64,000 nt of DNA from Anammoximicrobium sp964645045. GTDB taxonomy: Bacteria; Planctomycetota; Planctomycetia; Pirellulales; Pirellulaceae. The stretch is taken from the NCBI GenBank assembly GCA_964645045.1, contig CAZXYZ010000003.1, positions 62,001-126,000 on the forward strand. Direction: 5' to 3'. Both the position numbers and the translations under genes were made by a program. A model generated the notes under the pieces. The model ran no database searches, had not been told where the DNA came from, and worked only from the letters and a program-made list of their open reading frames with translations. Below are positions 19,454 through 28,708 of the stretch, in pieces; position 1 is the stretch's first letter; every line of letters starts with the position of its first letter.

Positions 19454-20914
19454 CTAACGGGTGGACGAGGCCAGAGGGCCGGACTTGCGACGCGGCGGCG
19501 GCGCCGCGTCGTAGAGCGCATCCAGCATTGCCACCGCCTGGTCGATCATGGCCTCGCCGGTGCCGACCTCCAACTTGCTATGCCGGCCCATCCAAGTCTG
19601 ATAACCGCCATCGGCGTACGCCTTGCGGTCGGGAATGTACCCGATGTTCTCGTTGGCCAGCCCGACGATGCACGTGTGGCGAAACGGTGATCGCCGCCGC
19701 AGTTCCAACCCCAGGCGGGCGAACATCTCGCCCGGGACGCCGACGAACACGATGTCCCCCAGCCGGATGACTTGAAGTCGCGTCTGGCGCGCCGCGCCCT
19801 GCTGCGGCGCCAGTTCTTCGCGCATCTTGCGAAACCACTCGCCTTGGCTGGCGGCGCGTTGCGGCGCATACTTCTCCAGGTACGACTTGACTACAAGAGC
19901 CTCCTTCGTCTCGTCGAAGCGGCGGATGTGGTAGGTGAACTGCCGGTTGAGCACCCGGACGGGGCCGGGCAGCGCCGGCCGCAGCCGCGAGATCGCCTCT
20001 TCGATCGCATCGACGACGCGGCGCACGCTTTCCGCCGCGGGCACGCCGCTGTTCTTGTACGTGACGTTGTGCGTGGAGCCAAACGCTCCGGGCAGAAACA
20101 AAGTCGTGGCGCCGTGCCGCCGCTCGACCTCCAACGCCGCCAGTCCGTAGAAGCAGGGCGACAGACAGTCTTGACGGATGTGACCGATGTTGTGCACCGA
20201 ATGGTTGAACGCCAATCCGCCGTACCTGCCGTCCGCACGCCGCAGGGCCAGGACGTACAGGTCGGGATCGTAGGGCCCCGTGGGCCGGACGAAGTCCTGC
20301 TCCTCGTAGCCGTCCCAGCCAATACAGCCATCCTTGAGCAGCAGGCGGCTGTTGCGTCCCACCGTGGCTTCCTGGCTCTGGCCGAATTGCACGGTCGCCT
20401 GGCCGCCGGACCCAGCGGCCTCGATCGCCGCAACCGCCTTGATGGCGGCCTGAACGCTTCCCTCCTCCAAGCGGCGCACGAACTCCGCGCCCGCCGGCCC
20501 GGGGGTTTCGCCCATGAAGAGGCCGCGATGGGTGTGCGTGGCGCAGATCAGGATGTTGTCTTCCGGGATGCCCGTGGCGACCGCGATCCGCGCGGCCGCC
20601 GATTGCGTCACGGGCAACACGGGGTTCAAGGCGTCCAGCGAAACCACGCAGATCCGCTGCTCCGCATCGAAGACCAGTGCGTTGGCCCGAAATTCCCCCT
20701 CCCAAGGGCGACTGAAGATCTTCTGCTGGGCCTTCAGTTCCGCCATGTTGTCATCCGTCAGCCTGACGGATGCCGAGGCGGCGCGCAGCGGGGTGGTCGT
20801 GTTCTTCACGGCTTGACCCGCTCGGCCGACTGCCCCATAGGAGTTTGCCAAGACGCCGAATCCGCCGGCTACGGCGGCCCGCACAACAGTGCGTCGCGTG
20901 AACGTGCTCATCAT
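19454..20914 (-). CDS. neutral/alkaline ceramidase-like protein with Tat leader
   Basis: 486 residues. Tandem ATGs occur at 20914 and 20911, with AGGAG six bases before the first. The leader FTRRTVVRAAVAGGF is of twin-arginine type. The sequence matches the N-terminal domain of the neutral ceramidase family: ICVVSLDALNPV, ILICATHTHRGLFMGE (His-x-His zinc site), GLAFNHSVHNIGHI (second His region), and late VPGEMFARLGLELRR. The separate C-terminal domain of true ceramidases is absent, as in many planctomycete relatives, so lipid amide hydrolysis is possible but not shown. It lies 100 bp upstream of the GH36-like gene on the same strand. Confidence 0.78.
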   Translation of the reverse strand: MMSTFTRRTVVRAAVAGGFGVLANSYGAVGRAGQAVKNTTTPLRAASASVRLTDDNMAELKAQQKIFSRPWEGEFRANALVFDAEQRICVVSLDALNPVLPVTQSAAARIAVATGIPEDNILICATHTHRGLFMGETPGPAGAEFVRRLEEGSVQAAIKAVAAIEAAGSGGQATVQFGQSQEATVGRNSRLLLKDGCIGWDGYEEQDFVRPTGPYDPDLYVLALRRADGRYGGLAFNHSVHNIGHIRQDCLSPCFYGLAALEVERRHGATTLFLPGAFGSTHNVTYKNSGVPAAESVRRVVDAIEEAISRLRPALPGPVRVLNRQFTYHIRRFDETKEALVVKSYLEKYAPQRAASQGEWFRKMREELAPQQGAARQTRLQVIRLGDIVFVGVPGEMFARLGLELRRRSPFRHTCIVGLANENIGYIPDRKAYADGGYQTWMGRHSKLEVGTGEAMIDQAVAMLDALYDAAPPPRRKSGPLASSTR

Positions 20915-21024
20915 CCGTCTCCTAGTTCGACCCTTGATCCATACGCCAACCAGATATGCACAGGACGGCCACACGCCCTCCATCTTCGTCCTCGACGACG
21001 GCCACACGCGTCCGATCCGCGCGT

Positions 21025-22017
21025 TCAGCGTTCCTGATCGAGGGTGAGGACGGCTGCGAGAGCCGCCTGCACCTGCTTTGTCGCGTTCGGGACATCGGAG
21101 CGCTCGGGCGTGTCTTCCGGGGCGTGATAGTTGGGATCGCCGTACGGCCACGAACCGATGAGGATGATCGCTGCCGGATAGCCGGCCTTCACGAATGAGC
21201 CGTCGTCGTCGCCGGGCGACCGCCTCTGGACGGTGCGGTGTTCGAGTCCGATGCCGTAGCGCGCATTGACCGTACCGACGAGTTCCGCCAGGCGCGCCCC
21301 CTCGGGCGCCGTGTAAGCGGCCACGTTGGGCAGCTTGTGGTCAGCCGTCTCGGCCGCGGGCTTTCCCCCCAGCGCGTCGAGGTTGAAAACTGCGATGATC
21401 CGGTCGCCCCGCTGCTTCGCATTCTGGGCCGCGGTCACGCTCGTCCAGGGCGTGTGCTCCTCGTTGCAGAAAAGGAACCGGATGGTGCGCTCGGGTGCGT
21501 GTTTTGCCAGGACCCGTGCGATCTCCAGGACGCCCGACGTGCCGACCGCGTTGTCGTTCGCACCAGGCGAGTCGATCCAGCTCTGGGAGTCCTTGTGCGC
21601 CACGAGCAGGATGATGTCGTCCGGGCGCGAACGGCCTTTCTTTTCGGCGTAGAGGTTGTAGGCCGTGTACCAGGGATCGTCCGGCATCGGCTTCGAGTAT
21701 TGCGCGGAAATCGGCTTGGTCTTGTCGCGGTGATAAGCCTGGACCTGGACGCCTTCCTTCTCGACGCGGTAGCCCCACGACTGCAAGTTCTCCGCGATAT
21801 AGTCGTCGGCTTCGTACAAGGTGTTCTTCGCGTGACCGGGCAGGGTCAAGTTCAGCTTGCGGAAGGGGATCGTCTTGGCCAGGTGGAACAGGTGCTTGGA
21901 AATGCTGCCCGAATCGATCGAGTCGATCAGGCCGCGGATGCCCGGGTCGGCCTGCGCATTGCCGGGCGCCTGAATCCCAAGCGCCAGGAGAGCCACAGTT
22001 GCGAATCTGCAAATCAT
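21025..22017 (-). CDS. secreted M28-family zinc peptidase
   Basis: 330 residues from the ATG at 22017, with GAGGAA upstream and a signal peptide (RFATVALLALGIQAPG). Zinc ligands and catalytic residues expected in M28 are visible in order: LLVAHKDSQ (His), SPGANDNAVG (bridging Asp), LFCNEEHTPW (Glu base and ligand), IAVFNLDALGG (Asp) and DPNYHAPEDTPE (last His). M28 enzymes are aminopeptidases or carboxypeptidases, or glutaminyl-cyclase-like; the sequence does not decide which. It overlaps no neighbour and is spaced 37 bp from the upstream Gfo/Idh/MocA gene. Confidence 0.85.
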   Translation of the reverse strand: MICRFATVALLALGIQAPGNAQADPGIRGLIDSIDSGSISKHLFHLAKTIPFRKLNLTLPGHAKNTLYEADDYIAENLQSWGYRVEKEGVQVQAYHRDKTKPISAQYSKPMPDDPWYTAYNLYAEKKGRSRPDDIILLVAHKDSQSWIDSPGANDNAVGTSGVLEIARVLAKHAPERTIRFLFCNEEHTPWTSVTAAQNAKQRGDRIIAVFNLDALGGKPAAETADHKLPNVAAYTAPEGARLAELVGTVNARYGIGLEHRTVQRRSPGDDDGSFVKAGYPAAIILIGSWPYGDPNYHAPEDTPERSDVPNATKQVQAALAAVLTLDQER

Positions 22018-22054
22018 CGGATTCCTCTCGAATGCGGTGCTGAAACGGCTGTCC

Positions 22055-23449
22055 TCATGTCTCAATCGTGTACGGCTTGCGCTGCGGGCGGCGAAGGTAC
22101 ATCGACTCGCTCGCCTGCTGGTCGCCGAGGATCTGTTCCCGCTGCGGGTCCCAGCGGATCTTGCGTTTCAATTCCATGGCCACGTTGGCCAGGTGGCAGG
22201 AGGAGATCACTCGGTGCGCCACATCGACCGTGCTGATCGGCGGCTTGCGGCTCTTCACGCACTCGAAGAAGTTGGCCATGTGGTCGCTGCTGTGGTAAAG
22301 CCGCACGGCGCCGGCGGGCAAGGGGTTCGCGGCCAGTTCCTCCACGGCCTTGCCGTAGACGTTACCGCGATTGACGAACAGGCGGCCCTGATCGCCGATG
22401 AACATAATGCCGTCACGCTGCTCGCGTTTCCACTCTTCCGGAATACCGGCGAACAGTTCGGCGTCTTCGGCCTCGGTCATATCGCCGTCGGCCAGCGTCT
22501 GGAGGTACTTCTTGTCTCGCACCACCAGGTTCAGCAGGTCAATGTCGCCGGGGAACTTCATGCGGACCACGAACCGGTCGGCATTGTCGTAGCACTCCGG
22601 CCGGCCGCGGTTGGGAAAGAACGCTTTTCCTTCGACCTCCAACGGGCCGGAGTTCTCCATGTCCATGCCCCAATAGGCGATGTCCATGTGGTGTTGCCCC
22701 CAGTCCGTGATCTTCCCGCCGGCATAGTCTTTCCACCAGCGGAAACTGAAATGGAGCCGCTCCGGGCAGAAGGGCCGCTCCGGCGCCTGGCCCTGCCAGA
22801 GATCCCAATTGAGGCCGGCGGGGACCGGTTGCGGGCCGAACGGGCCGCCCTTGGCCGGATAGAGGGGCAAGAGCACAACGACTTGGCGGAGTTTGCCCAC
22901 GCGGCCGTTGCGCACCAATTCGCAGGCGGTGCGGAAATGCGCGGCGCTCCGCTGCTGGGTGCCGACTTGGACAATCCGGCCCGTCTCGCGCACCACCCGC
23001 CGCAGGATCTGCCCCTCTTCGATCGTCAGCGTGAGCGGTTTCTCGGCATACAGGTCCTTGCCCGCGCGGCAGGCCGCGACGTTGATCGCCGTGTGCCAGT
23101 GGTCGGTGGCGCCATTGACGATCACTTCCACTTCCGGGTGCGCATCGAGCAGCTTGCGATAGTCCTGGAATACGGCCGGTTTGCCGCCCAGGGCGGCTTT
23201 GGCCCTCTCGGCGTGCTTCAGGTCCACGTCGCACACGGCCACCACGTCGCCGAACTTCGCGGCCCAGTTTGCGTCGTGGAGCCCGCGTCCCCCGACGCCG
23301 ACCGCTGCCACCAGCGGCCGGTCGTTCTTGGCCTGGAAATGAGCGGCCCGAGCCGGAGCGTCGGTGACCCAATACGCGGCGACGCTTCCCAGCGCGCCGG
23401 CCGCGGATGCGGAAGCGATGAACTGTCGGCGGGACATCGAATTGGCCAT
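22055..23449 (-). CDS. Gfo/Idh/MocA-family oxidoreductase with Tat leader
   Basis: 464 residues. The ATG at 23449 has AAGGAT about nine bases upstream. The Tat leader is MSRRQFIASASAAGALG. The Rossmann start is LVAAVGVGGRGLHDANW; the signature DLYAEKPLTLTIEEG contains the conserved EKP; the substrate domain has GGKITDWGQHHMDIAYWG. The ending KRKIRWDPQREQILGDQQA is the standard tail of this planctomycete subfamily, and is useful for recognising the orphan tail at 51411-51596. It lies 16 bp after the GH106-like gene, so the two are probably cotranscribed. Substrate unknown. Confidence 0.88.
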   Translation of the reverse strand: MANSMSRRQFIASASAAGALGSVAAYWVTDAPARAAHFQAKNDRPLVAAVGVGGRGLHDANWAAKFGDVVAVCDVDLKHAERAKAALGGKPAVFQDYRKLLDAHPEVEVIVNGATDHWHTAINVAACRAGKDLYAEKPLTLTIEEGQILRRVVRETGRIVQVGTQQRSAAHFRTACELVRNGRVGKLRQVVVLLPLYPAKGGPFGPQPVPAGLNWDLWQGQAPERPFCPERLHFSFRWWKDYAGGKITDWGQHHMDIAYWGMDMENSGPLEVEGKAFFPNRGRPECYDNADRFVVRMKFPGDIDLLNLVVRDKKYLQTLADGDMTEAEDAELFAGIPEEWKREQRDGIMFIGDQGRLFVNRGNVYGKAVEELAANPLPAGAVRLYHSSDHMANFFECVKSRKPPISTVDVAHRVISSCHLANVAMELKRKIRWDPQREQILGDQQASESMYLRRPQRKPYTIET

Positions 23450-23465
23450 GGTCCGATCCTTTTTA

Positions 23466-25922
23466 CTAGAACAGCATCCATTCGGGAACACACAGCAGGC
23501 CGATCTCGGGATGATGGTCCGGCGGCGGGACCCAGAATTCTTTCTTCCAGGCGGCATCGCGATTCTTCCAGTCGCCGAACACGGGCGCCACCGAAGTCCA
23601 GATGCTGATTCTCAGTTCGGCTTTCCTTCCTCGAATACCGACCGGAACGGCCCACTCGAAGGGCGCCCAGGCGCGCTGGCCCAACGTTTGTCCGTCCAGC
23701 GTGACTGACGCGTAGAGCCCGCCCGTGTTGAGCCGGAGATTGATGTCCGCCGCATGAGACGGGATCTCGACCTGAGTCGTGTAGGTCACGCGTCCGGCGA
23801 AATCGGCGAAGCCTTCCTTCCACAGCGGGCCAGGTTTCACGGTTCTTGGCGAGGCTCGGATTGCACCGTTCTCGACCGCGAAATCACCGACGACCCAAGC
23901 CACCGGCAGGAAATAGTCGGTGTCACCGCCCCCGGCTTCGATCGCCAGGACGTGCTCTCCCGCTTCCAGTCGGAACGGCTGGGTTTGGCGGTACAGCTCG
24001 TTAAGCCCCGGACGCACCACGATGCACGGCTGATCTGCCCTCACCGGTTGGCCGTCCAACGTCAGCTTGCTTGGAGCGGGTTGATCGCGCAGCACGATTC
24101 GCGCTGCGGCGACCGGATGGCCGACCTTGATTTGCGCCCGGTTGTTGGCGCCAAACGCCAATCGATGCGTATTGCCCGCGCTAAGAGCGATTGCGAAGGA
24201 AGTGTCGGCGGGGAGCGGGCGAACGGCGACGGGGATCTTCGGCGCCGCACTCGTGCCTTCAAACAGGAACACGCCGCCAGCCGGCAACTCGAACGGGACC
24301 GGTTCGCCGTCTCGGCGCATCAGCCGCAGTTTCCCATGCTCCTTGGCCGTCAGACCGAGCACGGCGACGCTGCCGTCCTGATACGGACGGAGCAAGATGT
24401 CTTCGACTGCGGTGCCCCGCGCCGTCTCGATCCAAACGACGGGCGGACGGACCGTCTTGGCGAAAGCGGCAGCCTCGGCGGCGGACGCAAACGTCTGCCC
24501 GGACTTCTCCTCCGTCAAAGCCGGACCGGCGAAGGCAAACACCAGAGGCTTGTCGCAAGGTTCGTCCTCTTCATACAAGTCGTAGGTGAGTTGTTCCGCC
24601 GAGAAGCGGCGGAGCGTGGCAAGCAGCGCTGGCTGCGATTGGCGTCGCGCAGCCAGCCGAGCGGCCTCGCGTTGCGGATAGCGAATGGCGATCTCGCACC
24701 GCACTGGTTTGACGGCGTACCGCGCCGCGATCCGCGCTTCCTCGCCCAACAGGCGGAGTGCGGGGAACCACGGCTGCATGGGCGTCCACGTATTGAAGTA
24801 CCCGGACTTCTCGACGTTGCCGCGGGCATCGATCGGGGCAATGGCCAGCAGGTAGTGATCGATCTTGTGCAACGCGCAGAGCCAGATCATCTGGCGCTGC
24901 GTCGCGTGCCGCATGTCGGCCGGACCTAACGCGAACAGCTCGGCCAATCCACCTCGTCCCCGTCGGCCGATGGCGTGTTGGGCCACGGCCAGCGTCAGCC
25001 ATTCGATATTGGCGGGATCGAAGCGAGTGCCGATTTCATCCATGCCCGGCAGCGTCAGCCCCTTCAGCACGTGCAGCGGCTTGCCGTTGTACAGCGCCGA
25101 ATCGCAACTGCTGTTCTCGGCGATCATGTGCCCGGTCGAGAGCAAGCCCACGTGGTCGCACCAGGCGCGGATCTGATCGAAATGGGCCTTGCGGAACCGC
25201 TCGCCGAGCAGACCGTAGTAGAGCGCCCACACCTCGTCCTGGGTCTTGTCGGCCAAGTACGCCTGGACGTCCACCCGGAGCTCGCGCCCGGTTGCGGCCT
25301 TGTATTCGGCCTCCGCATCCTCGTAGTAACGAAACACCAGCTCGGGCTTGGCGTCGAGCTTCACCGGCGTGGGATGCGACGGCTCGTCCGTGAAGATGCC
25401 CACGACCGTCGTGCCCAAGTAAGGACCGAGATGCTCTTCGTACTTCCGGTGCGTCAACGCGATAAACCGCTCCATGGCCGAGAAGCTATAGTTGTCGGCC
25501 CAGCCGGGCGAATGCGCGATTTTCCAATCAAACGTGCCGTCGGGCCGCTTGTACACGGCGTACTGACGCGACTCGAAATCCGGCCGCTCCGCCGGCACGC
25601 GGCCCTTGCACGACCCGCTCGGCCAGTTGTACTCGTCGTAAAGCCAGATCGACATGTCCAATCGCCGGGCGTGCTGGCAGAACCACTGGCACATCCGCAG
25701 CCAGTCTCTTCCCATGTACTCATATTCCAGCCCGCTGCGGGCGTAGATCAAGTATTGGTCGATGCCAACCGCCTTGTAGGCTTCGAGCGTCTCCTTGACC
25801 GTCTGTTCGTCGGGCCTCCCCGTGATCGCCCCCATGGGAATCAACGGACAACGCGGTTCAGCGGCGGTCGCGGCGAGCGTCGCCGCCGCTGTCAGGACCA
25901 ACAGCAGAGCGGTCGGCTTCAT
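23466..25922 (-). CDS. GH106-like (alpha-L-rhamnosidase-type) secreted glycoside hydrolase
   Basis: 818 residues from the ATG at 25922, with GGAG about ten bases upstream and a signal peptide (ALLLVLTAAATLAATAA). The early segment GLEYEYMGRDWLRMCQWF followed by IWLYDEYNWPSG near residue 94 is highly characteristic of GH106-type proteins. The barrel continues with VVGIFTDEPSHP, which offers an acidic pair, and LSTGHMIAENSSCD. The last 250 residues form beta-sandwich domains (LRLNTGGLYASVTLDGQTLG). The family hydrolyses alpha-L-rhamnosides in pectic and other glycans; activity here is inferred from family only. Together with the GH28-like gene at 32107 it suggests use of a rhamnogalacturonan-type polymer. 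Confidence 0.72.
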   Translation of the reverse strand: MKPTALLLVLTAAATLAATAAEPRCPLIPMGAITGRPDEQTVKETLEAYKAVGIDQYLIYARSGLEYEYMGRDWLRMCQWFCQHARRLDMSIWLYDEYNWPSGSCKGRVPAERPDFESRQYAVYKRPDGTFDWKIAHSPGWADNYSFSAMERFIALTHRKYEEHLGPYLGTTVVGIFTDEPSHPTPVKLDAKPELVFRYYEDAEAEYKAATGRELRVDVQAYLADKTQDEVWALYYGLLGERFRKAHFDQIRAWCDHVGLLSTGHMIAENSSCDSALYNGKPLHVLKGLTLPGMDEIGTRFDPANIEWLTLAVAQHAIGRRGRGGLAELFALGPADMRHATQRQMIWLCALHKIDHYLLAIAPIDARGNVEKSGYFNTWTPMQPWFPALRLLGEEARIAARYAVKPVRCEIAIRYPQREAARLAARRQSQPALLATLRRFSAEQLTYDLYEEDEPCDKPLVFAFAGPALTEEKSGQTFASAAEAAAFAKTVRPPVVWIETARGTAVEDILLRPYQDGSVAVLGLTAKEHGKLRLMRRDGEPVPFELPAGGVFLFEGTSAAPKIPVAVRPLPADTSFAIALSAGNTHRLAFGANNRAQIKVGHPVAAARIVLRDQPAPSKLTLDGQPVRADQPCIVVRPGLNELYRQTQPFRLEAGEHVLAIEAGGGDTDYFLPVAWVVGDFAVENGAIRASPRTVKPGPLWKEGFADFAGRVTYTTQVEIPSHAADINLRLNTGGLYASVTLDGQTLGQRAWAPFEWAVPVGIRGRKAELRISIWTSVAPVFGDWKNRDAAWKKEFWVPPPDHHPEIGLLCVPEWMLF

Positions 25923-25988
25923 AAACCTAATCTCCGGAAGGATGTCTCGCATGCAAGTTGATCTGGCCCTTTGCCCGGACGATCCAGA

Positions 25989-27347
25989 CTATTTGCACGG
26001 CTGGGTCCAGGCGGCGGGGCAGGATTGCCAGTCGGGCTTCAGATCCGCAGCCACCTTAACGATCTTCGCCCGGACGTAGAGATCGTCGGACTTGAGCGTG
26101 TACGCGCCTTCCGTCCCTTCCACCGTGTCCAGAACGACACCGATGCTGTCCGAATAGAGGTCAATCTTCCGCGCCGGACAGCGGGGGCCCTTTTCCACGG
26201 CGACACCGCGGCTAGATGGGTCGTAGTCCTTCTTCGTGCCGAGGAATTGAATCCGGTAGGGGCCTTCCTGCCGAACGTCGATCTTGACCGAGAGCGTCTT
26301 GCCGTCAAACTGAATGTCCGCGAAATCCAGCCCATTGGACGCGTAGAAGTCGCCGGCGGAAATCGCGGCCAAGACTTCCTTGGTACAGAGATTTGCCGCC
26401 CGCACGACGGTCCAACCCTTGGGCGCCGGGGCGTAGGAATGGCGGTCGTCGCTTCCGAAGCCCAGCAGCAGTGGTTGGTCATGCGCGGCCCGATAGGCGT
26501 TGACGACGTCCCAGAACTTCTCCGGTTTCCAGCCCTGCGGATGTGCGTCGAACGCTTTGTCGATGCCGTTGTTGTTCAACTCGAACAGCCGAATCTGCGG
26601 CAGCGCGATCAGGTCGGCGGGGGAATAGTCGTAGTACCGCCAGAGCGGATGGTTCGCCGTGAAGAGATAGTCCTGGCCGGCATAGGCCTCACGTCCTTTC
26701 GCGAACGTGCTTTCGAAAACTTCCTTGGGCGTGGCCGCAGAAATGTACGGGAAGACCTCACGGACGTTGATGAAGTTCATGTGGACCTGCTGCCCGTTGG
26801 GACAGCCGCCGGTCTGTTCGTATCCGGGGATCATGAGGAACTTGCCCGGCTCGGCAAACTGTTTTTCCAGCTCCGCAAACGGTTTCATGCGAACGTACGT
26901 CTGACCGCCGACAGTGATCGTCCGGACGGAATCCTGGCCGAACTTGGCCGTCGTCTGGTCAACGTGAGGCTGCGTCAGCTTCGGCCAGCCGGGCGCTGGA
27001 GAAATGACCTTCCAGAGAGACGTTTCGTTCTGAAACGCGGCCGGATCCGCCGGTGGATTCTGGAACCCGAAACCGTTGAAACGCAGGTCCTCCGCCTGGA
27101 AAATGTTGTGGTCGGACGGGCAGATGAAGTGGTAACCGTGCGACTTGTACCAGTCGACCGCCCATTCCGGAAGCGGCTCGCCGTCGGACCATTGGTTGTG
27201 CATATGGAGATTGCCTTTGAACCAATGCTTGTTCGGCGCAGCCAGGGCATCCTGGCCGGCCAGGGTTCGCTTGACGTCCACGCATACCGCAGCCGCCATC
27301 GCACCAGACACCTTCAGAAAATCACGACGCGAGAGATTTCTCAACAT
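25989..27347 (-). CDS. PHP-domain / CehA-McbA-type metallohydrolase with Tat leader
   Basis: 452 residues. The start is the ATG at 27347 with AAGGAG upstream. The much longer open frame reaching 27914 is an artefact overlapping the next gene. The Tat leader is LSRRDFLKVSGAMAAA. The metal-binding part has GNLHMHNQWSDG near residue 47 and FICPSDHNIF, which are the HxH and DH motifs of PHP hydrolases. Later come PGYEQTG, the segment YLFTANHPLW and GFGSDDRHSY, supplying further His and Asp ligands. Such proteins hydrolyse phosphoesters or other esters; the substrate is not predictable. It is 59 bp downstream of the WbsX/GH99-like gene on the same strand. Confidence 0.8.
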   Translation of the reverse strand: MLRNLSRRDFLKVSGAMAAAVCVDVKRTLAGQDALAAPNKHWFKGNLHMHNQWSDGEPLPEWAVDWYKSHGYHFICPSDHNIFQAEDLRFNGFGFQNPPADPAAFQNETSLWKVISPAPGWPKLTQPHVDQTTAKFGQDSVRTITVGGQTYVRMKPFAELEKQFAEPGKFLMIPGYEQTGGCPNGQQVHMNFINVREVFPYISAATPKEVFESTFAKGREAYAGQDYLFTANHPLWRYYDYSPADLIALPQIRLFELNNNGIDKAFDAHPQGWKPEKFWDVVNAYRAAHDQPLLLGFGSDDRHSYAPAPKGWTVVRAANLCTKEVLAAISAGDFYASNGLDFADIQFDGKTLSVKIDVRQEGPYRIQFLGTKKDYDPSSRGVAVEKGPRCPARKIDLYSDSIGVVLDTVEGTEGAYTLKSDDLYVRAKIVKVAADLKPDWQSCPAAWTQPCK

Positions 27348-27406
27348 GAACGGCACTCCTTCATGAAAGTGATTTGACTCCTGTAACGCTCCGCCGGGCC
27401 TGACTA

Positions 27407-28660
27407 TCACCTCTTTACGGCCCCGAAGATCCGTTTGATAGCCTCCACGCGGGCGGTGCCCGTCCGCTCTTCGGGCAACAGAAAGCAGCCCTCCGTCCAT
27501 TCGTTCCAGGCATTGATGAGCACGGCAAACGGCTGACGCGGGTCCTCGTCCACGTGCCGAACCACATCGCGCAGCAGTTGCTCGAACCGCTCGGGCGTGC
27601 TGCCGACCACGACCGGACCGTAGGGATATTCGTGCTTTCCGCTCGTCGGCGCCACGGGGAAGGGCCAGGGCACGTCCTGGCGGCAGCGCGGCGTGACGTC
27701 CCAGCCGGTCGTCACCACGGGCAAGTTCACCAGCGGCGATTCCGCCGTCATCTTCTGCCAGTGATCCCGGTGCAACTGCATGAGATCCTCGTACTGCTCG
27801 ATGAGGTCGGGGCCGGCCTTGCCCGTCGTATTCACGTTGTAACGGCTGGTACTCGAGAAACCGGCTTCCTTCAAGATCGCGGCCGACTTCGGATCGGCCA
27901 CCATGCCGTTCCAATGCATGGGCGGCAGGCCGGCCTGGCGGAGGCGCTGGTCCAACGTCTGCAACAGCTTGGCAGTCTCCTGGGGTCCGCCCAGTTGCTT
28001 CACGAATTCCGTGGCCTGGAAGATGCTAAAGAACAGCCGCCCCTGCACGCGCCAATAGTTCGGCTGCCGGAAGTAGGTTCCTGCGCAGTAGTCCAGCGCT
28101 CGCTCCAAGTCGCGCGGCGAGTGGCGCGAGGGCAGCCAAACCGTCCGTTCCTTGTTTAAGTCCGGGCAGAACTGATCCCGGCGGTGGTGATTGGCCCACA
28201 TCAGTGCGAACTTCATGCGGTCCCGATTGGCGGCTTTCAGGAAGCCCTGCTCCAATGCCTCCTCCATGTTCTTCACGCCGCTGTACCAGTACCAGTCATA
28301 CAGAAACACGTCGATCCCGTGATCGGCCGCCAGGGCGATCTCGCGCGCAGACCACTGCGGATCGCTTTCGTCGAAGTAGCCCCACGTGGGCTTTAGCGGC
28401 TGTTCGTGTCCAGGAAAGCGGGGCACCGCGGCCTTTACGCCTTCCCACTCGGTCCACCCCTCACCTTTCCACGCGCTGCCGTGATCGTAGCTGTGCCAGT
28501 GAGGGTAGTAGACGACGACCACTTCCGGGCGTCTCTTGGTGTCCTCTCCCGCAGTTCCCACGGAGCAAGCACCGCCCAGGACCATTGCGCCGACGATCAG
28601 CACGAGGCCGAAGCCGGGGCGCAGACACCGCTGATGTTTACCCGGAGCAAGATAATTCAT
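27407..28660 (-). CDS. WbsX / GH99-like exported protein
   Basis: 417 residues from the ATG at 28660, with AGGAG about ten bases upstream. A hydrophobic leader (FGLVLIVGAMVLGGAC) could be a lipoprotein or ordinary signal. The sequence shows the family marks VVVYYPHWHSYDHG, FLYDWYWYSGVKNME, KFALMWANHH and the terminal FAVLINAWNEWTEGCFLLPE. Members were first named as glycosyltransferases linked to O-antigen clusters, but the fold is that of GH99-like retaining glycosidases. With a secretion signal and glycosidase neighbours, a hydrolase role is the more likely reading. Catalytic residues cannot be assigned with certainty. Confidence 0.75.
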   Translation of the reverse strand: MNYLAPGKHQRCLRPGFGLVLIVGAMVLGGACSVGTAGEDTKRRPEVVVVYYPHWHSYDHGSAWKGEGWTEWEGVKAAVPRFPGHEQPLKPTWGYFDESDPQWSAREIALAADHGIDVFLYDWYWYSGVKNMEEALEQGFLKAANRDRMKFALMWANHHRRDQFCPDLNKERTVWLPSRHSPRDLERALDYCAGTYFRQPNYWRVQGRLFFSIFQATEFVKQLGGPQETAKLLQTLDQRLRQAGLPPMHWNGMVADPKSAAILKEAGFSSTSRYNVNTTGKAGPDLIEQYEDLMQLHRDHWQKMTAESPLVNLPVVTTGWDVTPRCRQDVPWPFPVAPTSGKHEYPYGPVVVGSTPERFEQLLRDVVRHVDEDPRQPFAVLINAWNEWTEGCFLLPEERTGTARVEAIKRIFGAVKR

Positions 28661-28708
28661 CGCCTGATTCTCCTGTTTTCGTTGGCGGCCTCGCCGAGTC
28701 AGGCTGCA